Of a stretch of DNA of 43,503 bases, positions 1 to 9,943 are shown in pieces. The position numbers were made by a program, and so were the translations under genes. The stretch covers positions 1 to 43,503 of the forward strand of contig DATMFI010000037.1 in assembly GCA_035556215.1 (NCBI GenBank), given 5' to 3'. The notes beneath the pieces are model-generated. The model was not told where the DNA came from. It was given only the letters and a program-made list of their open reading frames with translations, and did not search any database. The stretch comes from Palsa-892 sp035556215. GTDB lineage: Bacteria > Pseudomonadota > Alphaproteobacteria > Rhizobiales > Xanthobacteraceae. Position 1 is the first letter of the stretch, and the number at the start of each line of letters is the position of its first letter.

Positions 1-224
1 GGCCCCCGGTGGTGTTACTTTGCTAACCACCGCTTTCGACGCTCAACACTGGCCGACGACCCGGATGAGCCCTCGGACAATGTCACCGGCGTCCGTGGCG
101 AAGAGCCATCTTCGCCGGGAACACGCAGCTTGGGCCGCCGACAGATGTTTGCGAACACCTGACGGCCACCGTTCCTCTCCCGCATCTCAAGACGCCTCCG
201 GAGACGCCCCTCGTGGGAAAAGAC
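1..224 (-). ncRNA. candidate structured RNA or long mRNA leader, running off the left edge
   Basis: No protein gene is recognisable here. Read leftward from a strong promoter, the sequence can form at least four stable hairpins. One is at 193-206 (CTCCGGAG core). One is at 137-166 (8-bp stem 142-149/154-161 plus four outer pairs across one mismatch). One is a perfect 8-bp stem at 97-104/109-116 with a 4-base loop. One is a 7-bp stem at 7-13/26-32. No start codon with a convincing ribosome site follows within the window. In Rhizobiales rpsO often follows truB, so this may be a long rpsO leader; an independent small RNA is equally possible. I do not recognise 6S, SRP, RNase P or tmRNA signatures. 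The promoter and hairpins are visible; the RNA itself is inferred. Confidence 0.4.
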
Positions 225-230
225 GAAATG

Positions 231-258
231 AATATAATCCTACAGCGGAAAATGTCAA
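231..258 (-). promoter_or_regulatory. strong sigma70-type promoter pointing left
   Basis: The complementary strand carries a perfect -35 TTGACA (253-258) and a -10 TATATT (231-236) separated by 16 bases. This is closer to consensus than any other promoter seen in the window. Transcription would start near 224 and leave the window on the left. It lies downstream of truB and a palindrome, so it starts a new unit. Confidence 0.65.
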
Positions 259-277
259 GTGCCGGAACTATGTTTTT

Positions 278-306
278 GTCATGGCCGGGACAAGCCCGGC
301 CATGAC
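278..306. repeat. REP-like palindrome
   Basis: A perfect 12-bp inverted repeat (278-289 and 295-306, starting GTCATGGCCGGG) surrounds a 5-base loop. Palindromes of this GTCATGGCCGGG type are abundant in intergenic DNA of Bradyrhizobium-like Rhizobiales. It sits 19 bases after the truB stop and could end or stabilise that transcript, but no T-run follows, so it is called a repeat rather than a terminator. Confidence 0.8.
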
Positions 307-325
307 GATTAGGCAAGCACAGCGG

Positions 326-1246
326 TCAAAGATGAAAAATCCGCTTCGGCTTGAGCGCGCCCTGTTCGACATCGGCAAGCGCGATCAGCGCGCCGCCGCG
401 CGCCGCGACGGTGACGGTGCCCTCGAGAATCGGCGCGTCGCGCCCGCGCAGAAAGACCGGCTGGCCCATGCGAATGCGCTGCGCGTCGTCCGGGCCGAGC
501 GTAACTTGCGGGATCAGCGCGAGTGACGCGGCGACGGGGAGCAGCGCTTCTTTCAACGCGTCGGGCGACGCCGCGCCCAGCCGCTCGACTTCCGCGAGCG
601 AGATCGCGGACTTCTCATCGAAACTGCCGACCTGCGTGCGGCGCAATTCGCATACATGCCCGCGCGTGCCGAGCGCCCGCCCGAGATCGCGGGCGATCGC
701 CCGCACGTAAGTGCCCTTGCCGCATTCGGCTTCGAATACCGTGTGATCGGCGTCCGCCGCCTCGACGATGCCCAGGCTGTGAATCTCGACCGGCCGCGCG
801 GCCAGCGTCACTTCCTCACCGGCCCGCGCAAGGTCATAAGCGCGCTCGCCCTCGATCTTGATCGCGGAAAATTTCGGCGGCGTCTGCTCGATGATGCCGG
901 TGAAGGCCGGCAGCATCGCTTCGATCTCTGCGATCGAAGGCCGCGCCGGGGATTCGGCAATCGTTTTGCCTTCGGTGTCGTCGGTGTCGGTCTCGACGCC
1001 CCAGCGCACCTTGAAGCGGTACACCTTGCGGCCGTCCATCACATAGGAAACGGTTTTGGTCGCTTCGCCGAAGGCGATCGGCAGCAGCCCCGAGGCGAGC
1101 GGATCGAGCGTGCCGGCATGGCCGACTTTCCGGGCGCGCGTCAGGCGCTTGAGGATGGCGACGGCGGCGGTGGATGTCGTGCCGACCGGTTTGTCGAGCA
1201 CGAGCCAGCCATGCACGTCGCGCTTTTCGCGGCGCGGGGCATTCAC
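326..1246 (-). CDS. truB: tRNA pseudouridine(55) synthase TruB
   Basis: This enzyme converts U55 of the tRNA T-loop to pseudouridine. The 306-residue protein has the family length. The N-terminal catalytic segment GHAGTLDPLASGLL places the nucleophilic aspartate at D48. A YVRAIARDLG motif lies near residue 180, and a PUA-like RNA-binding tail follows. The start is GTG and overlaps the rbfA stop (GTGA, 1243-1246), so translation is probably coupled. It is the last gene of the rimP-nusA-ylxR-infB-rbfA-truB run and is followed by a palindrome. Assignment is firm from motifs and gene order. Confidence 0.97.
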   Translation of the reverse strand: MNAPRREKRDVHGWLVLDKPVGTTSTAAVAILKRLTRARKVGHAGTLDPLASGLLPIAFGEATKTVSYVMDGRKVYRFKVRWGVETDTDDTEGKTIAESPARPSIAEIEAMLPAFTGIIEQTPPKFSAIKIEGERAYDLARAGEEVTLAARPVEIHSLGIVEAADADHTVFEAECGKGTYVRAIARDLGRALGTRGHVCELRRTQVGSFDEKSAISLAEVERLGAASPDALKEALLPVAASLALIPQVTLGPDDAQRIRMGQPVFLRGRDAPILEGTVTVAARGGALIALADVEQGALKPKRIFHL

Positions 1247-1671
1247 TCGGAAGAATCCTTTTTGAGATCGCGCGCGACTTCCGGCGAATGCAGAAGCCGC
1301 TCGATGCGGTCGGCCTCGTCGAAGCGCTCGTCGAGGCGGAAATGAACCTCCGGCATGTAGCGCATGTCAACGCGCTTGGCGAGCGCGCCGCGCAGCCAGC
1401 GCTTGTTGCGGTTGAGCGCCTCGATCACCGCGTCGCTGTCCTTGCCGCCGAGCGGCATGACATAGACCGTCGCGTGGCGAAGATCCGCCGTCATCTTCAC
1501 CTCGGGGAAGGTGATGGTGTGGCTTTCGAGCACCGCGTCGTGAATGCCTTCATGAATGAAGACATCGACCAGCGCGTGGCGGATCAGCTCGCCGACGCGC
1601 AGCATGCGCTGGGATGCGCCGGGCTTGCCGCCCGATTTTGCGCTCGATTTGGAATGTGAAGAACGAGCCAT
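1243..1671 (-). CDS. rbfA: 30S ribosome-binding factor RbfA
   Basis: RbfA binds immature 30S subunits and helps process the 16S rRNA 5' end. The 142-residue product begins with a basic Ser/Lys stretch. A KH-like core follows, with the family segment on late 30S maturation (VGELIRHALVDVF near residue 25, then VTIFPEVKMTADLRHATVY-like strand-helix order). The start has TAGGA five bases upstream. That site directly abuts a very stable hairpin (1681-1710) lying between infB and rbfA. The stop overlaps the truB GTG. The order infB-rbfA-truB is widely conserved. Confidence 0.95.
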   Translation of the reverse strand: MARSSHSKSSAKSGGKPGASQRMLRVGELIRHALVDVFIHEGIHDAVLESHTITFPEVKMTADLRHATVYVMPLGGKDSDAVIEALNRNKRWLRGALAKRVDMRYMPEVHFRLDERFDEADRIERLLHSPEVARDLKKDSSE

Positions 1672-1680
1672 GATGTCCTA

Positions 1681-1710
1681 CGCCGCGCCGGAATTGAACC
1701 GGCCGCGGCG
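1681..1710 (-). promoter_or_regulatory. hairpin with tRNA T-arm-like loop before rbfA
   Basis: On the coding strand the infB-rbfA gap folds into 11 base pairs with one bulged G. The inner five pairs enclose the 7-base loop TTCAATT, which fits the tRNA T-loop pattern TTCRANY. The stem ends immediately before the rbfA Shine-Dalgarno TAGGA. The structure could affect translation of rbfA or processing of the messenger. Only the fold is visible; function is inferred. Confidence 0.5.
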
Positions 1711-1727
1711 CCGTTGTTGCCGGTGGT

Positions 1728-4265
<2,538 letters not shown>

Positions 4266-4284
4266 AACTTCCTGATTTCCGATT

Positions 4285-4995
4285 CTACCGATCGCCGCGG
4301 CGACGACCGTTGTTGTTGTCCGCGCGCGGGCGCTCTTCTCGCCAGCGTTGGTATTGCAGACAATGCGCGAGAAATGCCCGGCAAGCCGCGTGATCGAGCA
4401 GGGCAGCATGTACCACATTTGGGCGCCCGAGCGCCAAGTCCAATTGTTCCCCCGAAAACAGCCGGATTTCTTCCGCCGTATCGGGGCTTGCAGCGCGGGC
4501 GGCGGCGTTGAGCTTTGCCCGTCCGTCCTCGCTCGCGTCCGATGCATGCAGGAGCGCGATGATGCGATTGCCGCCGAGGCGCTCGCGGATCTTCTCGAAG
4601 CCGGTGAGCACTTGCCCGGCCTTGTTGGCGATCGACAGCGAGTCGAGCGCCGCCTTGAACAGCAGCTTTTCGACGAGCGCGGGGAGGGCGGCGTCTGCCT
4701 TGGCGTCGATTTTGCCTTTGCCGCGGAAGGCGCGGCCAAAGGCTTTCTTGTCGATCGCGGTCTTGAGGGCAGCTTCCGTGGCGGTGATCCAGGCGCCGCG
4801 CCCCGGCAGCTTGTGCGCGAGATCCGGCACGATCGTGCCGCCGGGCGCCACCACGTAGCGGATCATCTCGCCGACAGGCTTCACCTCGCCGGTCGCGAGG
4901 CACAGCCGCGAAAGGCTGCGCCGCGCGTCGGCAAGACCTGAATCCAGGCCCTTATCGGTGGTGTCGGTCGCTTCGGCGAGGGTGGCGGCGCTCAC
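4285..4995 (-). CDS. ylxR: YlxR-type RNA-binding protein with L7Ae-like second domain
   Basis: The 236-residue protein joins two small RNA-binding folds. Residues about 24-105 are a YlxR/DUF448 domain (RLCLATGEVKP, then LPGRGAWITA). Residues about 107-205 resemble the L7Ae/L30e family (SIANKAGQVLTGFEKI, LLHASDASEDG). A hydrophilic Arg/Asn tail follows. Stand-alone YlxR of Firmicutes is about 90 residues; the fused form is common in alphaproteobacteria. The start is GTG with GGAG seven bases upstream, 12 bases after nusA. Position between nusA and infB supports the family call; a precise function is not established here. Confidence 0.9.
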   Translation of the reverse strand: MSAATLAEATDTTDKGLDSGLADARRSLSRLCLATGEVKPVGEMIRYVVAPGGTIVPDLAHKLPGRGAWITATEAALKTAIDKKAFGRAFRGKGKIDAKADAALPALVEKLLFKAALDSLSIANKAGQVLTGFEKIRERLGGNRIIALLHASDASEDGRAKLNAAARAASPDTAEEIRLFSGEQLDLALGRPNVVHAALLDHAACRAFLAHCLQYQRWREERPRADNNNGRRRGDR

Positions 4996-5007
4996 GGGTC
5001 ATCTCCG

Positions 5008-6618
5008 TTACGCCTGCTCGGCCGCTTCGGCCGTCTCGGCCTCGGCGTCAGCTTCGGGTTGCGCGAGGGCCGATGCATCGACCCAGCCCGCCTTCACGCG
5101 CGCCTGCATGATGAGATGCTCGGCTTCGGCCTTCTCGATGCCGAACCCGTCGAGCGCGCCCGGATGCTGCACCGTCTCGCCGTCCTTGCGCTCCGACCAG
5201 CCCAGAAGGTCGTCGGTGGCGCAGCCGGCGAGATCCTCGACCGTCTTGATGTCGTGCTCGCCGAAGGCGACCAGCATCTTGCCGGTGACGCCCGGCACAT
5301 CCTTGAGCGCGTCCTCGACGCCGAGTTCCTTGCGGCGGCTTTCGAGTTCGGCTTCCTGGCGCGCGAGGAATTCGCGGGCGCGATCCTGCAGTTCTTGCGC
5401 CGTCTCGGCGTCGAAGCCTTCGATCGACGAAAGTTCCTCGACCGGCACGAGCGCGAGTTCCTCGACCGAAGCGAAGCCCTCGGCGGTGAGAAGCTGCGCG
5501 ACCATCTCATCGACATCGAGCGCCTCGATGAAGGTGCGCGAGCGTTCGGCGAATTCCTTCTGGCGGCGCTCGCTCTCTTCCTGTTCGGTGAGGATGTCGA
5601 TGTCCCAGCCGGTGAGCTGCGAAGCGAGCCGCACGTTCTGGCCGCGGCGGCCGATGGCGAGGGATAGCTGCGCGTCCGGCACGACGACCTCGATGCGCTC
5701 GCGGACTTCGTCGAGCACGACCTTGACGACTTCCGCCGGCGCGAGCGCGTTGACGACGAAGGTCGCGACGTCCATCGACCACGGAATGATGTCGATCTTC
5801 TCGCCCTGCAGTTCGTTCACCACGGCCTGCACGCGCGAGCCGCGCATGCCGACGCAGGCGCCGACCGGATCGACCGAGGAATCGCGCGAGATCACCGCGA
5901 TCTTGGCGCGCGAGCCCGGATCGCGGGCGACGGCCTTGATCTCGACGATGCCGTCATAGATCTCCGGCACTTCCTGGGCGAAGAGCTTGGCCATGAATTG
6001 CGGATGGGTGCGCGAGAGGAAAATCTGCGGGCCGCGCGGCTCGCGGCGCACGTCATAGACATAGGCGCGCACGCGATCGCCGTTGCGGAACGCTTCGCGC
6101 GGCAGCATCTCGTCGCGGCGGACGATGGCTTCGCCGCGGCCGAGATCGACGACGACGTTGCCGTATTCGACGCGCTTGACGACGCCGTTGACGATTTCGC
6201 CGATACGATCCTTGTAATCGTTGTACTGGCGGTCGCGCTCGGCTTCGCGCACCTTCTGCACGATCACTTGCTTCGCCGACTGCGCGGCGATGCGGCCGTA
6301 GTCGAACGGCGGCAGGGTGTCGGCGATGGTGTCGCCGGCCTGCGCCGCCGGGTTGCGGCGCTTGGCGTCTTCTAAGCTGATCTGGCTCGCCGGGTTTTCG
6401 ACCTCATCGACGACCAGAAGATGGCGCGAGAGGTGCAATTCGCCGGTCTTCGGGTTGATGTCGGCGTGAAGATCCGTTTCCGCGCCGTAGCGCGAGCGCG
6501 CGGCTTTGGCGATCGCTTCCTGCATCGCGCCGAGCACGATCGACTTGTCGATGGATTTCTCGCGGGCGACCGCTTCGGCGATTTGCAAGAGTTCGAGGCG
6601 GTTTGCACTGACGGCCAT
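5008..6618 (-). CDS. nusA: transcription termination/antitermination factor NusA
   Basis: NusA binds RNA polymerase and controls pausing, termination and antitermination. The protein has 536 residues. The order is: N-terminal polymerase-binding domain (about 1-125), S1 domain (about 135-200), two KH domains (DPVGACVGMRGSRVQ and LSLAIGRRGQNVRLAS), then C-terminal helix-hairpin-helix repeats and an acidic Ala/Glu tail. The C-terminal extension fits the Gram-negative type. It sits between rimP (21 bases upstream) and ylxR (12 bases downstream) in the usual operon. Confidence 0.97.
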   Translation of the reverse strand: MAVSANRLELLQIAEAVAREKSIDKSIVLGAMQEAIAKAARSRYGAETDLHADINPKTGELHLSRHLLVVDEVENPASQISLEDAKRRNPAAQAGDTIADTLPPFDYGRIAAQSAKQVIVQKVREAERDRQYNDYKDRIGEIVNGVVKRVEYGNVVVDLGRGEAIVRRDEMLPREAFRNGDRVRAYVYDVRREPRGPQIFLSRTHPQFMAKLFAQEVPEIYDGIVEIKAVARDPGSRAKIAVISRDSSVDPVGACVGMRGSRVQAVVNELQGEKIDIIPWSMDVATFVVNALAPAEVVKVVLDEVRERIEVVVPDAQLSLAIGRRGQNVRLASQLTGWDIDILTEQEESERRQKEFAERSRTFIEALDVDEMVAQLLTAEGFASVEELALVPVEELSSIEGFDAETAQELQDRAREFLARQEAELESRRKELGVEDALKDVPGVTGKMLVAFGEHDIKTVEDLAGCATDDLLGWSERKDGETVQHPGALDGFGIEKAEAEHLIMQARVKAGWVDASALAQPEADAEAETAEAAEQA

Positions 6619-6639
6619 TACTTCTCTCCTGGGTCAGAC

Positions 6640-7245
6640 TTATCTTGCCGGACTTGTTTCGACTTGCGCGCGGCTCTCGGCCGCGGCCCGTTCGAGTTGT
6701 TTTTCGCGTTTCATGGTTTTCTTGATCAGCTCGTCGGTGAGGACGAGCTTGGCTTCCAGCATCTCGGCGATCGGCAGCCGGAAAATCTCGCCGGCATTGT
6801 CCTTGTTGCGCACGAGGGCAAATTCGCCCTCGACGCCTTCGATCTCGCCGCGAAAGCGCTTGCGGCCGCCGACCATCGCATTCATCTCGATCTTCGCTTC
6901 GTCGCCCGCGGCGCGTTCGAAATCCGAAAGCCGCACCAGCGGCCGGTCGATGCCGGGCGACGACAATTCGAGACGATAGCCGCCCTTGATCGGGTCTTCG
7001 ACGTCGATCGCCGGCGACACCGCGCGCGAAGCGGCTTCGCAATCCTCGATGGTGAAGGTGCCGTCGGGCCGTTCGGCCATGATCTGCACCGTGCAGCCGT
7101 CGCGGCCCGAGACATGCACGCGCACCAGCCGATAGCCCATGCCGGCAAGCGCGGGCTCGACGATGGCCGCGAGCCGCGCGTCGATGCCGCGCTCAGTAAT
7201 GAGGCGCGGCTCGTGCAGGCTGTTACTCGTATTCGCTTCGTTCAT
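6640..7245 (-). CDS. rimP: ribosome maturation factor RimP
   Basis: RimP is needed for 30S subunit assembly. From the ATG at 7245 the product has 201 residues. The frame is open further upstream to 7371, but that part lies over the leader and promoter, so the inner start is chosen. The sequence has the family's N-terminal alpha/beta domain (IVEPALAGMGYRLVRVHV, IEDCEAASRAVSPAID, LELSSPGIDRPL) and an SH3-like C-terminal barrel. The tail is extended and charged compared with the E. coli protein of about 150 residues. It is the first gene of the operon running to truB. Confidence 0.95.
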   Translation of the reverse strand: MNEANTSNSLHEPRLITERGIDARLAAIVEPALAGMGYRLVRVHVSGRDGCTVQIMAERPDGTFTIEDCEAASRAVSPAIDVEDPIKGGYRLELSSPGIDRPLVRLSDFERAAGDEAKIEMNAMVGGRKRFRGEIEGVEGEFALVRNKDNAGEIFRLPIAEMLEAKLVLTDELIKKTMKREKQLERAAAESRAQVETSPAR

Positions 7246-7265
7246 TCGTTCTCGAATTGCCAAAC

Positions 7266-7298
7266 AAAAAAGAGCGGGTCCCGGCCGGGCCCCACTCT
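7266..7298 (-). terminator. intrinsic terminator inside the rimP leader
   Basis: On the transcribed strand, positions 7298-7287 pair with 7282-7271 (11 of 12 pairs, one G-U) around a GGCC loop, and six T follow (7271-7266). This is a classic rho-independent terminator placed about 40 bases upstream of the rimP start and downstream of a good promoter. A smaller stem (CGGTC/GACCG, about 7305-7319) precedes it. The layout is that of an attenuator. Rfam lists an alphaproteobacterial 'rimP leader' of this kind; identity with it is my recollection, not a search result. Confidence 0.75.
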
Positions 7299-7343
7299 CA
7301 CCATCCGGTCCGCAGACCGTGCTGAGATGTTTGTTATGCACGC

Positions 7344-7371
7344 AATATAGCGCGCTGCGAGGCAGAAGCAA
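7344..7371 (-). promoter_or_regulatory. promoter of the rimP-nusA-infB-truB operon
   Basis: The complementary strand shows -35 TTGCTT (7366-7371) and -10 TATATT (7344-7349) with a 16-base spacer. The expected start near 7337 gives a leader of roughly 90 bases containing the terminator at 7266-7298. It lies about 40 bases after the trmB stop, so it separates the rimP operon from the upstream genes. Confidence 0.55.
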
Positions 7372-7410
7372 GGCCGCGAGAGACTTCGACGGCTTAATGC
7401 GGATTAACGA

Positions 7411-8112
7411 TTAGCGACGAATGAAGCGGAAATAGGCCGGTTTGCGCCCTTCGCGCCTGGCTTTCGCTTCATAGCGCGTGCCGGGAAATCCGGCCCAGGG
7501 TTCCAGCCAGTCGCTGGCTTTTTCCGCCGTCCATTCGAAACAGCCCGAGCGGAGCAGCCGCACCAGCGCCCATTCGCCGTAATGCGGAATGTCGGTCGCG
7601 AAGCGCAAGCTGCCGCCCGGCGCAATCACGCGCGCGATTTTTTTGACGCGCTCGTCGGAAATGAAACGCCGCTTCCAGTGCCGCCGCTTCGGCCACGGAT
7701 CGGGATAAAGAATGTCGAGGCGATCGAGGCACGCTTCCGGCAGCCAGTCGAGGAAGGGCTGCGCGTCGGCATGATGAACGCGGATATTCGGGAGCTTCGC
7801 CGCATTCACCGCGGCGACGAATTGCGCGACGCCGTTGAGATAAACGTCGCAGCCGATATGGCCGATGCCGGGGTTTTCGCGCGCTTCATGCAGCAGATTC
7901 TCGCCGCCGCCAAAGCCGATCTCAAGCCGCACCGCCGAAACATCCTGCGGGAATAAAGTGCGAAGATCAGCGGGCGCGGGTTTAGTGAGATCGAGCGCAA
8001 GCGCCGGCAGCACGTCGCGCATGATCTCCGCCTGCCCCTTGCGAAGCGGGTGGCCCATGCGGCGCCCGTAAAAGGCGCCGCGCGTTTTGCGTTCCGAGGT
8101 TTCGTCGGCCAT
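7411..8112 (-). CDS. trmB: tRNA (guanine-N7)-methyltransferase TrmB
   Basis: TrmB methylates G46 in the tRNA variable loop using S-adenosylmethionine. From the ATG at 8112 the protein has 233 residues, a normal length. The SAM-binding motif is LEIGFGGGENLL, and the family signature DILYPDPWPKRRHWKRRF follows in the middle. The C-terminal APGGSLRFATDIPHYGEW and TRYEAKARREGRKPAYF are also typical. An upstream extension of the frame to 8418 overlaps metK and is discarded. It follows metK, the source of its methyl donor, by 23 bases. Confidence 0.95.
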   Translation of the reverse strand: MADETSERKTRGAFYGRRMGHPLRKGQAEIMRDVLPALALDLTKPAPADLRTLFPQDVSAVRLEIGFGGGENLLHEARENPGIGHIGCDVYLNGVAQFVAAVNAAKLPNIRVHHADAQPFLDWLPEACLDRLDILYPDPWPKRRHWKRRFISDERVKKIARVIAPGGSLRFATDIPHYGEWALVRLLRSGCFEWTAEKASDWLEPWAGFPGTRYEAKARREGRKPAYFRFIRR

Positions 8113-8135
8113 GCGCGGACCTCCGCGCGGCGGGA

Positions 8136-9332
8136 TTACTTCACCGCGGATTTGAGCTTGTCCGCGAGATCCGTCTTTTCCCACGAGAAGCCGCCGTCGG
8201 CCTCCGGCTCGCGGCCGAAATGGCCATAGGCGGAAGTGCGCGCATAGATCGGCTTGTTGAGATCGAGATGCTTGCGAATGCCGCGCGGCGTGAGATCCAT
8301 CGATTCGGCGACCGCCTTCTCGAGCTTCTCCTCGGCGACTTTGCCGGTGCCGTGGGTGTCGATGTAGATCGACAGCGGGCGCGCGACGCCGATGGCATAG
8401 GCGAGCTGCAGCGTGCACTTGTCGGCAAGGCCCGCTGCGACGACGTTCTTGGCAAGATAGCGCGCGGCGTAAGCGGCCGAGCGATCGACCTTGGTCGAGT
8501 CCTTGCCGGAGAACGCGCCGCCGCCGTGCGGCGCCGCGCCGCCGTAGGTGTCGACGATGATCTTGCGGCCGGTGAGGCCGGTGTCGCCGTCCGGCCCGCC
8601 GATATAGAACTTGCCGGTCGGGTTGATGTGCCAGATCGTCTTGTCGGTGATCCAGCCCTGCGGCAGCGCCTGGCGCACATATGGCTCGACGCGCTCGCGC
8701 ACCTGATTGGAGGTCATGTCCTCGACGAGATGCTGGTGCGAAACGACGATTTCGCGGACGCCGACCGGCTTGCCGTTCTCATATTGCACGGTGACCTGGC
8801 TCTTGGAGTCGGGGCCGAGCACCTTCTCGGTGCCCTTGTGCCGCGCTTCGGCGATCAGGCGGAGAATCTTGTGCGCGTAGTGGAGCGGCGCCGGCATCAA
8901 TTCGGGCGTCTCGTTCGTCGCGTAGCCGAACATGATGCCCTGATCGCCCGCGCCTTCTTCGCGGTTGGTCGGCTGCTGCGCGTCGACGCCCTGCGCGATG
9001 TCGGCCGATTGTTCGTGCAGAAGAATCTGAATGTCCGCGGTCTTCCAGTGGAAGCCGTCCTGCTCGTAGCCGATGTCCTTGATGGCGCTGCGGATGACGT
9101 GTTCGAGCTGGTCCTGCGGAATTTTCGGCCCGCGCGTCTCGCCGGCGATCACCACTTTATTTGTCGTCGCGAGCGTTTCGCAGGCGGCGCGGATCTGCCA
9201 CGGATCGAGGCCTTGCTTCGGGCCCTCGCGGAAGAACAGATCGACGATCTCGTCGGAGATGCGATCGCACACCTTGTCCGGATGACCTTCGGAAACGGAT
9301 TCGCTGGTGAAGAGATAGTTCTGACGGGCCAC
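8136..9332 (-). CDS. metK: S-adenosylmethionine synthase
   Basis: MetK forms S-adenosylmethionine from methionine and ATP. The product has 398 residues from a GTG at 9332, with AGGGAG upstream. An in-frame ATG at 9413 lacks such a site and would add residues foreign to the family. Signature segments are SESVSEGHPDKVCDRISDEI at the N-terminus, GAGDQGIMFGYA in the middle and GGGAFSGKDSTKVDRSAAYA in the C-terminal half. The Shine-Dalgarno can pair with TCTCC just before the start. The leader contains a 9-bp hairpin (9382-9404) and a weak SAM-II-like stretch. Confidence 0.96.
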   Translation of the reverse strand: MARQNYLFTSESVSEGHPDKVCDRISDEIVDLFFREGPKQGLDPWQIRAACETLATTNKVVIAGETRGPKIPQDQLEHVIRSAIKDIGYEQDGFHWKTADIQILLHEQSADIAQGVDAQQPTNREEGAGDQGIMFGYATNETPELMPAPLHYAHKILRLIAEARHKGTEKVLGPDSKSQVTVQYENGKPVGVREIVVSHQHLVEDMTSNQVRERVEPYVRQALPQGWITDKTIWHINPTGKFYIGGPDGDTGLTGRKIIVDTYGGAAPHGGGAFSGKDSTKVDRSAAYAARYLAKNVVAAGLADKCTLQLAYAIGVARPLSIYIDTHGTGKVAEEKLEKAVAESMDLTPRGIRKHLDLNKPIYARTSAYGHFGREPEADGGFSWEKTDLADKLKSAVK

Positions 9333-9381
9333 CGGAGATACTCCCTGAGAAATCGAAACGTTTGGGCGAAAAGCTAGGCAA

Positions 9382-9404
9382 GGCGCCCGCGACAAGCGGG
9401 CACC
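9382..9404 (-). promoter_or_regulatory. 9-bp hairpin in the metK leader
   Basis: Positions 9382-9390 pair with 9396-9404 (one wobble on the transcribed strand) around a 5-base loop. The hairpin is about 50 bases upstream of the metK start and downstream of the praR stop. Only a short, interrupted T-rich stretch follows on the metK side. It may end the praR transcript or be part of a metK leader structure. Confidence 0.4.
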
Positions 9405-9514
9405 TTCTCGCAATTTCTACACGCCACGGTCAAGCACGGCGGTAAATCACAGCGATCGTCAGGGTTAAAGGCCGGCCCGGCGCCGATTTGGCGCGCTTTC
9501 GCGGGCTCGGCTTC

Positions 9515-9943
9515 TCAGCTTTCGCTTTGGTTTTCCTGGTCTTCCCCGACCATGGATTGAACGAGATCGACGATCCGCCGCCGCACCTTCGGGTCCCTGA
9601 TCTTCATGAACGCCTTGGTGAGCGCGAGGCCGTCCGACGTCGCGAGGAAGTCCGAGACATAGGCGGGCGATGACGGCTCGGAAAAACCGCCGCCGGCTTC
9701 GGCGGCGTCGGGCACCGGCGCGCCTTCGAAGAAGAATGACGGCGGAACCGAAAGCGCTGTCGCGATCTGCTGCAGGCGGCTCGCGCCGACGCGGTTGGTT
9801 CCCTTCTCGTATTTCTGAATCTGCTGAAAGGTGATGCCGAGTTTTTCGCCGAGCTTCTCCTGCGACATGCCGATCATCATGCGGCGCATGCGCACGCGCG
9901 AGCCGACATGCTTGTCGATCGGATTCGGGGCTTTCTTCGTCAT
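9515..9943 (-). CDS. praR: XRE-family regulator, PraR/PhrR type
   Basis: This is a DNA-binding repressor of the Cro/CI helix-turn-helix family. From the ATG at 9943 it has 142 residues. The N-terminal half carries NPIDKHVGSRVRMRRMMIGM then SQEKLGEKLGITFQQIQKYE, the helix-turn-helix of the PraR group. The C-terminal half is a family-specific segment ending in an acidic tail. Rhizobial PraR controls surface attachment and biofilm genes, and the related phrR of Sinorhizobium lies beside actA, an lnt homologue. Here too it lies directly between lnt and metK. Targets in this organism are unknown. Confidence 0.85.
   Translation of the reverse strand: MTKKAPNPIDKHVGSRVRMRRMMIGMSQEKLGEKLGITFQQIQKYEKGTNRVGASRLQQIATALSVPPSFFFEGAPVPDAAEAGGGFSEPSSPAYVSDFLATSDGLALTKAFMKIRDPKVRRRIVDLVQSMVGEDQENQSES

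Noticed and set aside
83..316. 77-residue leftward reading frame beginning in the REP-like palindrome
   Set aside because: The N-terminal RHGRACPGHD is simply the translation of the palindrome, the frame crosses the strong promoter and the hairpins, and no ribosome site precedes it.
4266..4739. N-terminal extension of the IF-2 frame by 158 residues
   Set aside because: It overlaps ylxR in another frame and is low-complexity; the inner ATG at 4265 has a ribosome site and begins the normal IF-2 sequence.
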